DNA of 64,000 nucleotides from contig CM077676.1 in the NCBI GenBank assembly GCA_039707655.1, positions 188,352,936 to 188,416,935 on the forward strand, read 5' to 3'. Each line of letters begins with the position of its first letter. The stretch's first letter is position 1. Shown here piece by piece: positions 24,019 to 35,699 of the stretch. The DNA is from Elymus sibiricus (taxonomy: Eukaryota > Streptophyta > Magnoliopsida > Poales > Poaceae). The notes beneath the pieces were generated by a model. The model had not been told where the DNA came from. It saw only the letters and a program-made list of their open reading frames with translations, and ran no database searches. Position numbers and translations under genes: made by a program.

Positions 24019-25650
24019 GGGTTTTAGGTAACACCTGACACGATCAAGGAGTATAACATGGATTTCATCATTCTAGAAAGTTAGTGGTATGAGATGGAAA
24101 TGGCTTCAAAATTATGTTCATTTATTCTGGACTAAATAAACAAATTAGCAGACAACATGATTTTGGGTCTTCTATGCTCTCCTGTATAGATATTTGTTTA
24201 AATTACACAATCTAGTTTTTTCATACTTTGCAAATCAATATCCATGACATACACACTGCTGACTGCTCGAATGATCCAATGGAAAGAGTATAGAATTATT
24301 CAAGCAGGAAGACCAAAAATGTAAAGGTACAAAATAGCATGAGCAGAAGTAAGATTTATGATAGGTTGACATATACGGGTCCAAAAGAGCAAACTGGTGT
24401 CGTGATTGTTATCCAATGGATCTGTCTCATATGAACCGAAAAACACATATGGGTTCAGAAGATTGACTAACCTCAGCCCCGGGTAAGTGAAGTGCCCGAA
24501 AATCACAGAAGATGTATTGCCCCTGTGGAAGTTTTAGTGAAACACGGGGCCTGCCTGAAGATCGTTGCCTCAGACGTTGTTCTTCCTCTTCAAATCCAAT
24601 TATCCGCAGATCTGGTCTTTTGCCATTGTCTGATACTTCCTCAATTTCATCTTCAAAGACACCCATCATTCTAATAGGCTTACCCTGATGCACGAAAAGA
24701 GAGAGAGAGAAAGGTGCATAGAAATGATGTTATTCACCATTGCATTACCAATTACCCAACAGCATGTTGAATATACGTGCAATGCATGCGCATCTTACCT
24801 CACTGACAGCAGCTTCTTTCAGTGTTAAGCTTGAATGGGGGTCTAAAAATGGACTGATCAGCTTGGAACCTTTATTTGCAGATTGTGGAACTATGAGCTT
24901 CAACATCTCTGGTTTAACATTAGTCAAATCCTGGAGCAGTTGCCCAAATTCCTTCACCGTACAGCTTGGGTCTGCATCAACGTCAAGTTGCCTGCCTCTC
25001 CAAGTGACCAATATTCGAGCTATTCTCTGTTCATCCATTTTGTTCCTGACAAAAACCACCTAATGCTGTCAGTTTATGTGTTCGATAAATTATATGATGA
25101 TCATGATACTATATACAACCATAGTGTCATCTCATCAATGTTATCAGTGGAAAGGGAAGATAGAAAATTAAGTAGCCATGAAAATAAGCTCGAGGCATCC
25201 TGTTAACACCATGGGGTCAATACTGAACCAACTGCCATCATCCTGTATACTCCCAATTTCCGAGATTCCGTCAGAAGCAGAGGAAAAAAATGGAGGCTCG
25301 ATTGATTATCCGCGCAACCAAAAGGAGGCAGAATTCCCACTGGTATTGCTACCCCAATACTTCCATGTGATCTTTACCGAAGCTGTAGAAAACCAGACTT
25401 ACAAATTAGTACTACCACAACTGCATACTTATTGGAATCCTAAGACTGCCCCCAATTCGACCAAAATTGCCGACCTAACCGCAACCATCCGGGCTAAAAT
25501 CGCAGCAGGCAGTCGCCGATGCAACCAAAGCGAGCGGCGAAAGAGGAAATCGAAGACTGCGGGTAGAGGCGGTTGAACGACCGTACGCACCTAGGCAGAG
25601 GCTTCTCGCCGAGCCGGGCACCACGGAGCAATCGGCCGATGGAGGAGGCG

Positions 25651-26628
25651 ACGGAAGGGTGCTTCTGGAATCTGGATGCGGGGAAGTGATGGGCAGACTA
25701 CCCGCTGTCGCCGGTCACACGGACCCCGGGTTCGGTGCCGTCACGGCTTCCGTCGCTCGCGTCATCGCTGACGGCCTCAGGAGAAGAACAGGTTTACTCC
25801 TCCGTCTGTACAGAAACGTATCTTCTGCAGTATATCTAAATAACTGCCCCGCTAACCTATTTTTCTCGACATGCAAATATGTCACCTCATCATATAGCAA
25901 CCATGGGAAAAAATCTATCACAACATGCAACCAAGCATAAAGAAAAAGAGATTTCTATTTATGTGCCCTCGGTTTCTTAGTTCTACTCAGTTTTGCCCAT
26001 GGCAACAAACATTCCTCATTTTCCCCCTCCAACACTCGGCCCATTCTCACAATTACTGAAACGGAGCCTTGTCGTCGGGTCAAAGCAGTTGACCGTTACC
26101 TTGTGCAGTTACTGACGAGTGGGACCGGGGCTCTTATGGCAGGTGGGGCGCGGCCGCTTATGGCAGGTGGGCCGAGGCAATTTCTGACGAGTGGGACCTA
26201 GGGCTGGGCTATCACTGTCTAAAATAGCCCGACCCGCACGCCCGACCCCCATTTAGTCGCCGCCCCCACACAGCCCCCACGCAACCGTCGTCGTCCCCCG
26301 CCACCCACTCCGCCCGTCTTCCTGGGGAGAGCTCGATGACGAAGGTACCTGGTACAGCAGTGTCGCCGTTTGGCCCGTAGATTCGAGGAGCACGAGGACC
26401 TTGGCCATCCGTTAAGTATCAAATCCTAACCCTAGAAAACCCTAGTTCATCCCCTAGTAAATAGTCCTGAAAATCTAGTGAATATGTATATTATTTGTTG
26501 ATAGGGCCATTGGATTGAGCGATTTGGAATAATGATTTCGCAAATTGTGAACTAATTAGTTAGATTGAACCCCCCCTCCCCTTGGGTAATGATTTTTAGG
26601 TTCAATCAATTATGCTGGCAGGTCAGGG
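25651..26628. other. Intergenic region upstream of the WSS1-like gene
   Basis: 25640-25790 is CpG-rich and is the likely promoter of the minus-strand gene. A short plus-strand frame starts at 25639 but ends after 17 codons. GTGGGACC/GGCAGGTGGG repeats lie at 26110-26200. No further gene is supported. Confidence 0.45.
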
Positions 26629-27423
26629 ATGGAAGAGTGCGATGGAAAAGTTTTGCGTGCCGATGAGCTCTTGCTGGCAAAGTCCAACGAGATAAGCTCA
26701 TGGTTTCCGAGCCAGAAAGCTCTCATGATGCACGTGTTGAAACTAATGATGGAAGCGAAGGCAAAGGAGGTGAAGCGGATGTTGCCTCCAGAAAAATTGG
26801 TGCTTTTAATTAAAATTTTGGTCTGGGCAATGGAGGAAGCGATGGAGGCTCTGGATCCTCGACAACGAGCTCGCTGGCACGAGTACCGCTCTCGCCTCTC
26901 CTCGCAAATCCGGAGGCTGAAGGGCCGATGAATTTGCGGATTATCAAGAAGGAGGAGGAGGACAGTGAAGAGGAGGAAGAGGACAGCAAGGAGGAGGATA
27001 GTGAGGAGGAGGAAGACAGCGAGGATCGGGAGGAGGACAGCAAGAAGGAGGAGGATAGCGAGAAGGAGGAGGCTGCAGACGAGGAGATGGAGATGGAGGA
27101 GGAGGATGTCGTCGACGGTGACCAGGGGGTTTGGAGATCATCCCAGTGCATGAGGATGCAAAAGAGGAGGGCCACCGGGGGGCTTGGAGATCATCCCTCA
27201 ACCTGCGCCGACAGACATGGATCTGACGATTCATATGGACGACGAGGTTGATCAAAAACCCTTGCAGGCTGATGTCGGCCAGGATCTCGAGTTGGTCACC
27301 TTCCAAACCAAGCTGGGCTGCAAGACTGCCCCAATAGTGGTGGAGCAGTATGAGCTCTCTGCTCAGTTTGAGGAAAGTGCACAACGCTCCCGCCTGGCTC
27401 GCCATCTTAAGCGTTTAAAGTAG
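26629..27423 (+). pseudogene. Unrecognised acidic-protein gene, frameshifted
   Basis: Three open blocks in a row: 26629-26931 (100 aa, helical, ends LSSQIRRLKGR), 26928-27251 (107 aa, almost pure Glu/Asp/Ser/Lys from GAG/GAC repeats) and 27184-27423 (79 aa, ends RLARHLKRLK). Blocks one and three share a frame, and the acidic block is in another. The words GLEIIP and LEIIPQ appear next to G5 and G6 runs (27125 and 27177), so one-base slips in those runs probably broke a single frame. A possible acceptor (CTGGCAG) just before the first ATG hints at an upstream exon. I do not recognise the family. It could be a captured fragment; no transposon ends were seen close by. Confidence 0.45.
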
Positions 27424-27921
27424 ATACTCTAATTTGTTCCTTCTTGTGCTAAGGATCCGACATGTGGATACCCAGTGATGAAAACAATATGTTTATGCGG
27501 TACTATTTTATGTTGCGCTGAATTATACTGTTATCTGAATATGCCGAATTAGACTATTATCTGAATATGCTTTTTCATTTATGGTATGCTAGGTTTTAAT
27601 ATTTCCTATGTTGAGGGGGGTTTGCATGCCGAGACCTAGTGGAACATGGCAAAAGTTATCATGAATATAGCAACATGCCTAAACTTACCTAAAATTGTAC
27701 AGTCAAAAAACTTTCCAAAAATAAAACAACATGCCAAAACTTAGAAAAAATAGTGCAACATGCCAAAATTTACCAAAAATAAAGATACATGCCAAAAAAT
27801 TACCAAATTAGTGCAACATGTCCAAAAGTGGTCCAGCATAGTCGGACAAAACTATGTACTTGCAAAACTACACAAAAATGAAGCCAAACTTGCGAAACTA
27901 CCAAAAAAATAAAAATATGTG
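27424..27921 (+). repeat. A-rich region with short ACATGCCAAAA repeats
   Basis: From about 27640 to 27800 the words ACATGCC and (T)ACC(A)AAAA recur every 30-40 bp. No gene. Confidence 0.5.
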
Positions 27922-29182
27922 GTATTGCAAGTTTATGATTTTTCCCACTTACTAGTGCACATAAGATGGCTCCATGCAAAAGGATTTCAATTTTCGAGGC
28001 TTTTTTTCATTTTGTTTGATTTTTTACAAGATGGGGTCAATCTAGCAAGGTTGACCATTCATACCAAATGGTTTGGAATTTCAACTTTGGTTGTCCCAAG
28101 TGCATCCACCACCAATATTAATGCCTAAAATGATTTTTGTCAATTTTCAGGACCAAACTACATCACACTTGTAGTTCAAATTTGAGCAAGTTCTGATAAT
28201 TCACTAGAAATCCACTAAATGGATGGAATATAGCAATAATACTCTAAAATTTATGAAACTTGGTAAGTGGGCATCCAATGTGGTCTACTTTTGATGAAAA
28301 ATGAAAAAAGCCCAATTTTCAAACTTATTTGAGGCACTCCCTTCACAAAAAAGTCATTTCTAGCACTTGGAAAATGGAAAAATTATTTTTTATTACAAAA
28401 TAAAATTCATAATTCCTATGGAAACATTGCTCACAATGGTAACACCAATAATTGTGCCAAATTTGGCCAAGTTATCATGGACTATGCCATGGATGTGGCC
28501 AAGACCATGGGCATATGCCTTGAAATCCATGCAGGTTCATACTAGTTAGGCCATTTTGTGAAGGTTTTTTTATTTGTCGTATTGCAATTTTATGAATTTT
28601 CCACTTACTAGTGCACATAAGATGTCTCCATGCAAAAGGATTTCAATTTTTTAGGCTTTTTCATTTTGTTTGTTTTTTTTACAAAATGGGGTCAATCTAG
28701 CAAGGTTTACCATTCATACCAAATGGTTTGGAATTTCAACTTTAGTTGTCCCAAGTGCATCCACCACCAATATTAAAGCCTAAAATGATTTTTGTCAATT
28801 TTCAGGACCAAACTACATCACCCTTGTAGTTCAAATTTGAGCAAGTTCTGATAATTCACTAGAAATCCACTAAATGGATGGAATATAGCAATAATACTCT
28901 GAAATTTATGAAACTTTGTAAGTGGGCATCCAATGTGATCTAATTTTGATGAAAATGAAAAGGCCCAATTTTCAAACTTATCTGAGGCACCTCCTTCAAA
29001 AACAAGTCATTTCTAACACCCGGGGAATGGGGAAAATATTTTTTTATTACCAAAAAAATCATAATTCTTATGGCAACATTGTTCATAATGATAACACCAA
29101 TAGTTGTGTCATTTTTTAGTATTTTTCATTTTGTTTGATTTTTTTTCATAAATGGGGTCAATCTAGCACTTGGAAAATGAAA
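27922..29182 (+). repeat. 657-bp tandem duplication with a partial third copy
   Basis: 27922-28578 and 28579-29120 are near-identical (GTATTGCAA...CTTACTAGTGCACATAAGATG...), with period 657. A short internal-deletion copy (CATTTTGTTTGATTTTTT, then GGGGTCAATCTAGCACTTGG) lies at about 29117-29182. AT-rich; no coding capacity. Confidence 0.9.
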
Positions 29183-29246
29183 ACAATAGTAGTGTGCTCT
29201 AGTTTGGTCCTATAAATTGTGAAAATTATGTGAATTTTAAAAAAAT

Positions 29247-29361
29247 ACTTCTATTATAGTAGGGCATCACTGCACACTCTGTGAAAGGGGATGATCTGTC
29301 ATCATGAATCAATTTATCTCCTTCGCAAAGTGAGCATTGATGGCCCTACTATAATATAAGT
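29247..29361. mobile_element. MITE-like foldback element, 115 bp
   Basis: ACTTCTATTATAGTAGGGC (29247-29265) and GCCCTACTATAATATAAGT (29343-29361) are inverted repeats with 18 of 19 matches. The interior is unrelated. Size and structure fit a small MITE; the family was not recognised. Confidence 0.55.
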
Positions 29362-30019
29362 AGCTTACGGCATGTGGACGACACCGCTATTTAAGAAGGT
29401 CAGCAAACCCCTCGCGCGGCTTGGTGGGACTAAACCACATATGCATCGGCGATGGGGCGACACGCGTGGGCTGGCCCAAGATCCCATAAGCATCGGCGTA
29501 AAATGTCCGTGGTTTTGTAAAAATCCATTACATTCACACATAATTTTTTCAGAAGGTTTTACAAATGTTTGGAGTTCTTACCATTGTGAACAATGTTGCC
29601 AGAAAAAACAATCAGCACTCCAAAATAGATTTTTTTGCCTTGACTTCCACGAATGTCATTCCCTGATGAAACTTGGCAAGCACTTAAAACATTTGTCATT
29701 CTTTGCCACCAATTTTTTTCTTTAGATTTTACTGTTCATGGTAGTATCATAAGAGCTAAAATTCGGATGGGCACTTTCCAACACTTTTGTCATGAATGCA
29801 AATGACATTGACATATAGGTGATGTTTTTCCGAACATTTTCGTATCTTATTTGCATTTTTCTGATTTAGTATGAATTAGTTATGAGGTTGTCAAAGTGAC
29901 GGTCAAACGTTCAAAGGGCAAAAGCATAAGAGGAGCGAAGTGACTTGGACAGAACCGATGGCTTTTGGAAATTAGGGGTAAAACAGCCGAGTGGGACACA
30001 ACTAGGGGCATAAAACTAA
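29362..30019. other. No recognised feature
   Basis: Ordinary AT-rich sequence with no ORF of interest and no repeat seen. Confidence 0.4.
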
Positions 30020-30728
30020 TTATCCCTTCTACCAATTGCCTAACAATAGTTTGTTTACCCTTCGCTATTCTGCTTTCGAGAGAGATGCCTCTAGTAAACA
30101 TATGGCCCCGGGTCCATTCTCCATATATTTACAAGTTCCTACAATTGTTATCAATCTACTATCATTATTCCAGTTACTATCATCCTTTGTTATATTTACT
30201 ATTATTTGCTTTTAACCTTGTGGCTAGCAATAACAAGGGGAGTGACGACCCCCTTGCCTTTGTTGGGTGCAAGCAAATTTTTTGTTTGTGTGCAGGTGCT
30301 ACTAACGTTGTACGTGTGTTGCCTCCTACTGGTTCGATAAACGTTGGTTCGTAACTCAGGGCGATACTTTCTGCTGCTGTGCTACATCACCCTTCCTCTT
30401 CGGGGAACTCCAACAACTCCTACAGGAGTAGCAGAAGAATTTCTGGCGCCATTGTCGGGGAGGTTTCATCTTACAAATCAGGTGCCTTCACACAAATACT
30501 TTCCTTTTGCTTGTTTTTATTTTCTTGCTTTTTGCCTTCTGCCTTTTTATTTTCCTTCTATTTCTCCTCTCAAAAACTCAAAAATACCAAAAATACCTTT
30601 TTGTCGCTATCTTTGCTTGAGTTACCATCATGCCTAGTCCTGAAAATAGCAAGCTTTGCGATTTCTCAAGTACTAATGACAATGATTTCATTAGTATTCC
30701 TATTGCTCCTCTCGCCACTAGTGTGGAG
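30020..30728 (+). mobile_element. Gypsy fragment: 3' end of a 5' LTR, PBS and leader
   Basis: 30020-30433 matches the last ~400 bp of the TGATACGTCTCC Gypsy LTR in a diverged form (ends GGAGTAGCA). A primer binding site starts at 30444 (TGGCGCCATTGTCGGGGA, close to the tRNA-Asp complement) after a 10-nt spacer. A leader with a probable gag start (ATG at about 30630) runs to 30728, where another LTR is inserted. The 5' part of the LTR is missing. Confidence 0.75.
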
Positions 30729-31850
30729 TGACGGTGTCCTAGATTAGGGGGTGCACACCACGCTGGTCCCCCGTGTATGGGCCAAGCCGATGACCCGTCT
30801 ATGATCAAAGAATGGGTCGTACGTGTCTTGGCTATTGGTGTAATCAAGATGAGACCTCTAAAGACTTGGCGTACACTTCATGGCGTGTTTAAACGATCAG
30901 CATGTTTATCCCTAGATTGTAAATCGACTATGTAAACCCTAGATACCCCCGGTGCCTATATAAGCCAAGGGGTTTACTCCGTAGAGGCAAGATTCAGAGG
31001 TTTAGAGCTAGAAACTCATTCATACGATCTCGAGGTAGATCGTACTGTACTTTGTACCCCATCACAATCAATATAACAAGAACATGACGTAGGGTTTTAC
31101 CTCTTCGAGAGGGCCCGAACCTGGGTAAAACACCGTGTCCCTACTTCTTCATGTTACACTCGTTCCAAGATCACTGGCTCGGGACCCCCTACCCGAGATC
31201 CGCTGGTTTCAACACCGACATTGGTGGCCCATACAAGTCCCTCTTTGTGGTCGCAAAGGTTCAATGGAAGACTCATCTGACGACCAGATCCGTCCCGACG
31301 TATTGCCTACGCCGGAGACTCAAGACTTCGGATCAACTGAAGCACCAGAGCACTTCGAAGCGCCTATCCACTGTCAGGATCTCAAACCCGACAGGTTGAA
31401 TCTGGCGATCGAAATCCTCGCCGCATCCTCGGATTCGGCCGAGGACCTGAAAATGGTCGCTGTCGAAGAACCGGTCCCCCTCCTGGTAGGAGACCACGTC
31501 TATGACCGATCAGACCGATCCTGGAGCTCGGATCCAAACTCACATCAAGGCAACTTAAAAAGGGTCGCAACATGATCTGCCCCAAAGGCGCCTTCGAGCC
31601 ACCTTCGGGGAAGTTTCCTCGGGAAGCCGATTTCAGATCGATCCGAATTCGGATTCGCTCTCCCGCCCACCCCCACGTCGGATATTGCACCGATAGTACG
31701 GGACCAACCGGCATTTGGGATCTAGCTTATGTTAAACAAAAACCTAGAAAACAGTTCGGCAATTCTGGATGAGATTCTTGTTCGTAAAAAATAAGATCCC
31801 AGATTGCTGCGATGCGGAAGCCGTTTCAGCTTTCCGCCATAATTGTCAAG
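30729..31850 (+). mobile_element. LTR retrotransposon fragment, LTR TGACGGTG...ACCGACA
   Basis: A short LTR of 492 bp (30729-31220) with TG...CA ends and a TATATAAGCC promoter-like box near 30957. It is followed by an internal fragment, including an open frame rich in acidic residues up to 31575, which ends where a Gypsy LTR starts at 31851. No second LTR is present. Probably a Gypsy element from the LTR style; not certain. Confidence 0.6.
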
Positions 31851-32401
31851 TGGTACGTCTCCAACGTATCTATAATTTTTGATTGTTTCATGCTATTATA
31901 TTATAAATCTTGTATGCTTTATATGCGATTTTATATCATTTTTGGGAACTAATCTATTTACCTAGTGTCCAGTGCTAGTTTCTGTTTTTGCCTATTTTAT
32001 TGTTTCGTAGAAAAACCATAACAAACGAAGTCCAAACATAATGAAACTTTACGGTGATTTTTTCTGGACCAGAAGGGACCCTAGAAGCTTTGGGAGGAGG
32101 CCAGAAGATATACGAGAGGGCCACAAGCTAACACGGCGCGCCCCCACCTGAGCTTGTGGGCCCCTCATAGCTCCGTTTGACCTAATTCTAGTGCTATAAA
32201 TTCCCATAAATCCAGAAACCACCAGAGTGAGACCCGAAACAATTCTTCCGCCGCCGCAAGCCTCTATTCTTCTGCGATCCCATCTGGAGGCCTCCGCCGG
32301 TACTCTGCCAGAGGGGGAATCGATCACGGAAGGCTTCTACATCAACCTTGCTGCCCTTCCGATGATGTTTGAGTAGTTCCTATAGGACCTACGGGTCCAT
32401 A
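31851..32401 (+). repeat. 5' fragment of a Gypsy LTR (TGGTACGTCTCC)
   Basis: About 550 bp that match the first third of the Gypsy LTRs here. It breaks off at a CACTACTA sequence (32402), so the rest was separated by a CACTA insertion. Confidence 0.8.
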
Positions 32402-33589
32402 CACTACTATAGGATGCTGGTAACGCAACACATGTTTCAGAGACCCTTCGACCAAACTGTGTGCGATGCATGAATCGCAAACGGTATCGTAATAAAACCG
32501 TCACCAATAAGACGAACTGTGTACGATGGCAGAGACATCAAGCACGATTCAGATTAGAGACGCGTGTGCGATACGTGGCATACAGTTGATTGATACGTCT
32601 CCAACGTATCTATAATTTTTGATTGTTCCATGCTGTTATATTATCAATCTTGGATGTTTTTATAATCATTTACAGCAATTATATATCATTTTTGGAGACT
32701 AACTTATTAACTTAGTGCCCAGTGCCAGTTGCTGTTTTCTGCCATGTTTTTGTTTTACATAAAATCAATACCAAACGAAGTCCAAATGCCACGAAACTTT
32801 TTGGAGATTTTTTATTGGACAATATAAACACTAGGAGCTTCGGGAGAGGGCCAAAAGATGAAGGAGTGGGCCACGAGGCACCAGGGCACGCCCCAGGGAG
32901 GTGGCGCGCCCTCGTACCTCGTGGGGGCCACCCAGCTCCGTTTGACCTAATTCGAGCACTATAAATTCAGAAAAAATCAGAAACCCTTCGGGGAGTCCAC
33001 GAAATACTTTTTCCGCCGCCGCAAGTTTCTGTTCCAGAGAGATCCCATCTGGAGGCCTTCTCCGGTACTCCGCCGGAGGGGGAATCGATCACGGAGGGGC
33101 TCTACATCAACCTTGCTGCCCTTTCGATGATGCGTGAGTAGTTTACCACAGACCTTCAGGTCCATAGTTAGTAGCTAGATGGCTTCTTCTCTCTTTTTGA
33201 TCTTCAATACAATGTTCTCCTTGATGTTCTTGGAGTTCTATCCGATGTAATCACTTTTTGTGGTGTGTTTGTTGGGATCCAATGAATTGTGAGTTTATGA
33301 TCAGATTATCCATGAATATATTTGAGTCTTTGCTGCACTCTTTTATGCATGATTATTATAGCCTCGTATTTCTTCTCCGATCTATTGATTTGGTTTGGCC
33401 AATTGGATTGATTTATCTTGCCATGGGAAGAGGTGCTTTGTAATGGGTTCGATCTTGCGGTGCTGAATCCCAGTGACAGAAAGGGACATGACACGTATGT
33501 ATCATTGCTATTAAGGGTAAAAAGATGGGGTTTATTCATACGTGAGTTTATCTTGTCTACATCCACTACTGGAATCAGGGACTTTGCCA

Positions 33590-33995
33590 TCTGCCAGCTC
33601 TTTGCCGTCTGCTGGCAGATGGCAAAGAGGATATTTGCCGTCTGCTTTTACAAAGCAGACGGCAAAGAACATACTGATGGCAAAGAGGCTCTTTGCCATC
33701 TGTACTTCTTTGCCGTTTGCTGGCAGACGGCAAAGAGTTCTTTGCCGTCTGCCAGCAGACGGCAAAGACCAAAGTGGGGCCCACGGGGTACTGCGTTGGC
33801 TAGGTCACACGGGCCACTTCTTTGCCGTCTGCTGGCAGACGGCAAAGAACTCTTTGCCATCTGCCAGCAGACGGCAAAGAGGTGAGGGGGGCCCCACAGT
33901 GTAATGGCGGGGACGGGCTAACGGTCACCGTCTTTGCCGTCTGCTGGCAGACGGCAAAGAATTCTTTGTCGTCTGCCAGCAGACGGCAAAGAGGG
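33590..33995. repeat. Left subterminal palindromes CTTTGCCGTCTGC-NN-GCAGACGGCAAAG
   Basis: About eight copies of a 28-bp near-perfect palindrome (13-bp arms, 2-bp centre), some with one mismatch (for example GCCATC, GTCGTC), in alternating orientation. Probable transposase-binding sites. Confidence 0.9.
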
Positions 33996-34019
33996 GGGCT
34001 TAATTTTCGCCCCCCGCGC

Positions 34020-34375
34020 CCAAACCCCCTCTCTCTCTCTCACATCTCTCTCTCTCTCTGTCTCTGCGCGCCGCCGCCGCCCCCTCCCCGCCGACCCCCT
34101 CCTCCCCGCCGACCCCCGCCGCCCCCTCCTCCCCGCCGCCGCCCCCTCCCCTCCTCCACAGCGCCGCCGCCGCCCCCTCCCCTCCTCCACAGTGCCGCCG
34201 CCGCCCCCTTCCCTCCTCCACAGCGCCGCCGCCGCCCCCTCCCCGCCGACCCCCTCCTCCCCGCTGACCCCCGCCGACCCCCTCCTCCCCGCCGACCGCC
34301 GCCGCCACCCTCCTCCCCGCCGACCGCCGCCGCCCCCCTCCTCCCCAGCGCCGCCGCCTCGACCACCCTCCGGTG
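34020..34375 (+). repeat. CT repeat followed by CCG/CCCCTCC-rich tract
   Basis: CTCTCTCT runs at 34027-34060, then ~310 bp of CCGCCGCC/CCCCTCCTCC. The long Arg/Pro/Gly ORFs here on both strands are composition artefacts. Confidence 0.9.
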
Positions 34376-34494
34376 AGCTCCACCATTCCCCCCTTTTTTT
34401 GTTTTTTTCCTGTTTTTTTTTCTGTTTTTATTAGTTCATTTAGTTAGTTTATATTAGTTAGTTATTAGTTCATATTAGTTAGTTTTTATTAGGT

Positions 34495-34905
34495 AGAAAA
34501 AACTTAGATAGAAAAGAAGAAAAGAAAAAACCTAGAAGAAAAAAAAGAAGAAAAGAAGATGAAAAAAAAGGAAAAATAAAAAAGAAAAAGAACAAAAAAT
34601 AATAATAAGAAGAAGAAACAGAAGAAGAGGAGGAGGAGGAGAAAAAAGAAGAAGAAGAAGAAGAAAAAAAGAGGAGAGGAGGAGAAGAAGAAGAGGAAAA
34701 AAGGAAAGGAAGAAGAAGAGGAGGAGGAGGAGGAGAAGAAAAAAGAAGAAGAGGAAGAAGAAGAAGAAAAAAGAGGAGAGGAGGAGAAGAAGAAGAGGAA
34801 AAAGGAAAGGAGGAAGAAGAAGAAGAAGAAGGAAAAAAAAGGAAGAAAAGGAAGAAAAGAAAGAAGAGGAAGAAGAAGAAAAGAAAAAAAGAGAAAAAAC
34901 CCCGA
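34495..34905 (+). repeat. ~400-bp almost pure purine (GAA/GGA) tract
   Basis: Nearly uninterrupted A/G on the plus strand, mostly GAA, GGA and AAAA units. Confidence 0.95.
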
Positions 34906-35372
34906 CCCCGACACGGCACCTCGACCCCGACCCCGACCCGACACCCTGACCCCGACACCCCGACCTCGATCCCGACCCCGACACGGCACCCCGACCCCGA
35001 CCCGACAACCCGACCCCGACCCGACACCCCGACCCCGACACCCCGACCCCGACCCCGACCCCGGCACGGCACCCCGACCCCGACCCGACACCCCGACACC
35101 GACACGGCACCCCGACCCCGACCCGACACCCCGACCCCGACACCCCGACACCCCTGACACCGTGACACCACGACACCCAGACACGACACCCCCCGACACC
35201 CCGACCCCGACCCCGACCCCGACACCCCGACACCCCTGACACCCCGACACCACGACACCCAGACACGACACCCCCCGACACCCCGACCCTGACACGACAC
35301 CCCGACACCCCGACACCACGACACCCCGACACCACGCCACCCAGACACGACACCCCCGACCCCCGACACCTC
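34905..35372 (-). repeat. GGGGTC/GGTGTC minisatellite (on minus strand), quadruplex-prone
   Basis: Plus strand CCCCGA and CACCCCGA units in arrays, with higher-order duplication (35130-35190 resembles 35220-35280). The minus strand carries runs of GGGG every 6 bp. Confidence 0.9.
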
Positions 35373-35699
35373 TTCGGCCTCCTGTTGACCGAAAAGGTGC
35401 TCTTCGGCCTTCCAGAGGCCGATGGGGTCATATATTTGTGATGCATTTATTGACCCCGAAGCATATATAGACGATGATGATGCATTTATTAATGATGACG
35501 ATGAAGATTAATATTATAGTTCATGTCAGGTATTCAATTATTATTATGTACATATATATTATTAATTGGTTCATGTTAGGTATTCAATTTTTTATTATGT
35601 TCATGATGATGATACACTTAAATTATATTCATGTCAGGTATTCATTTTTTTAATGTTGTACTAACTTCGTTTACTCTTTGTCATTGCAGGTGTTGACAG

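Larger units (their letters stand above)
21775..25650 (-). pseudogene. WSS1-like DNA-protein-crosslink protease gene (UBL-WLM-PUB) with premature TGA
   Basis: Ten coding exons with GT-AG borders can be joined: 25038-24799, 24684-24472, 23873-23793, 23715-23629, 23537-23442, 23329-23280, 23198-22909, 22812-22148, 22058-22019 and 21923-21775 (1911 nt, 637 codons). A non-coding first exon ends at 25591. Residues 1-80 are ubiquitin-like. The WLM metalloprotease core follows, with HELAH (residues 237-241) split across an intron. Next come EPDPDD-type acidic repeats, and a C-terminal PUB domain (about 525-636) of the kind that binds p97/CDC48. Such proteases cut proteins crosslinked to DNA in the nucleus; in Arabidopsis the closest match by architecture is WSS1B. 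The one defect is an in-frame TGA at 23507-23505 (codon 218; CGA-to-TGA fits), just before the active site. It is probably a null allele or a recent pseudogene. The splice between exons 6 and 7 is the least certain. Confidence 0.82.

Noticed and set aside
25639..25790. Divergent gene starting with ATG at 25639
   Set aside because: Frame closes after 17 codons and no downstream exon could be supported.
30379..30747. Hydrophobic ORF across a Gypsy leader
   Set aside because: Crosses the primer binding site and runs into the next LTR; the hydrophobic content comes from T-rich leader sequence.
31135..31575. 146-codon ORF as a possible gene
   Set aside because: Begins inside the LTR and crosses the LTR/internal boundary at 31220; at most a gag-like remnant.
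33590..33995. Regular palindromic repeats resembling a CRISPR array
   Set aside because: Spacers are short and irregular, the same repeats occur at the other end, and exact CACTA ends with a target duplication bound the block. The DNA is from a plant.
34479..35446. Three overlapping ~300-codon ORFs on the minus strand
   Set aside because: They translate the GAA/GGA tract and the GGGGTC minisatellite (Gly/Val/Arg/Ser and Phe/Leu/Ser runs). Open frames are expected from such repeats.
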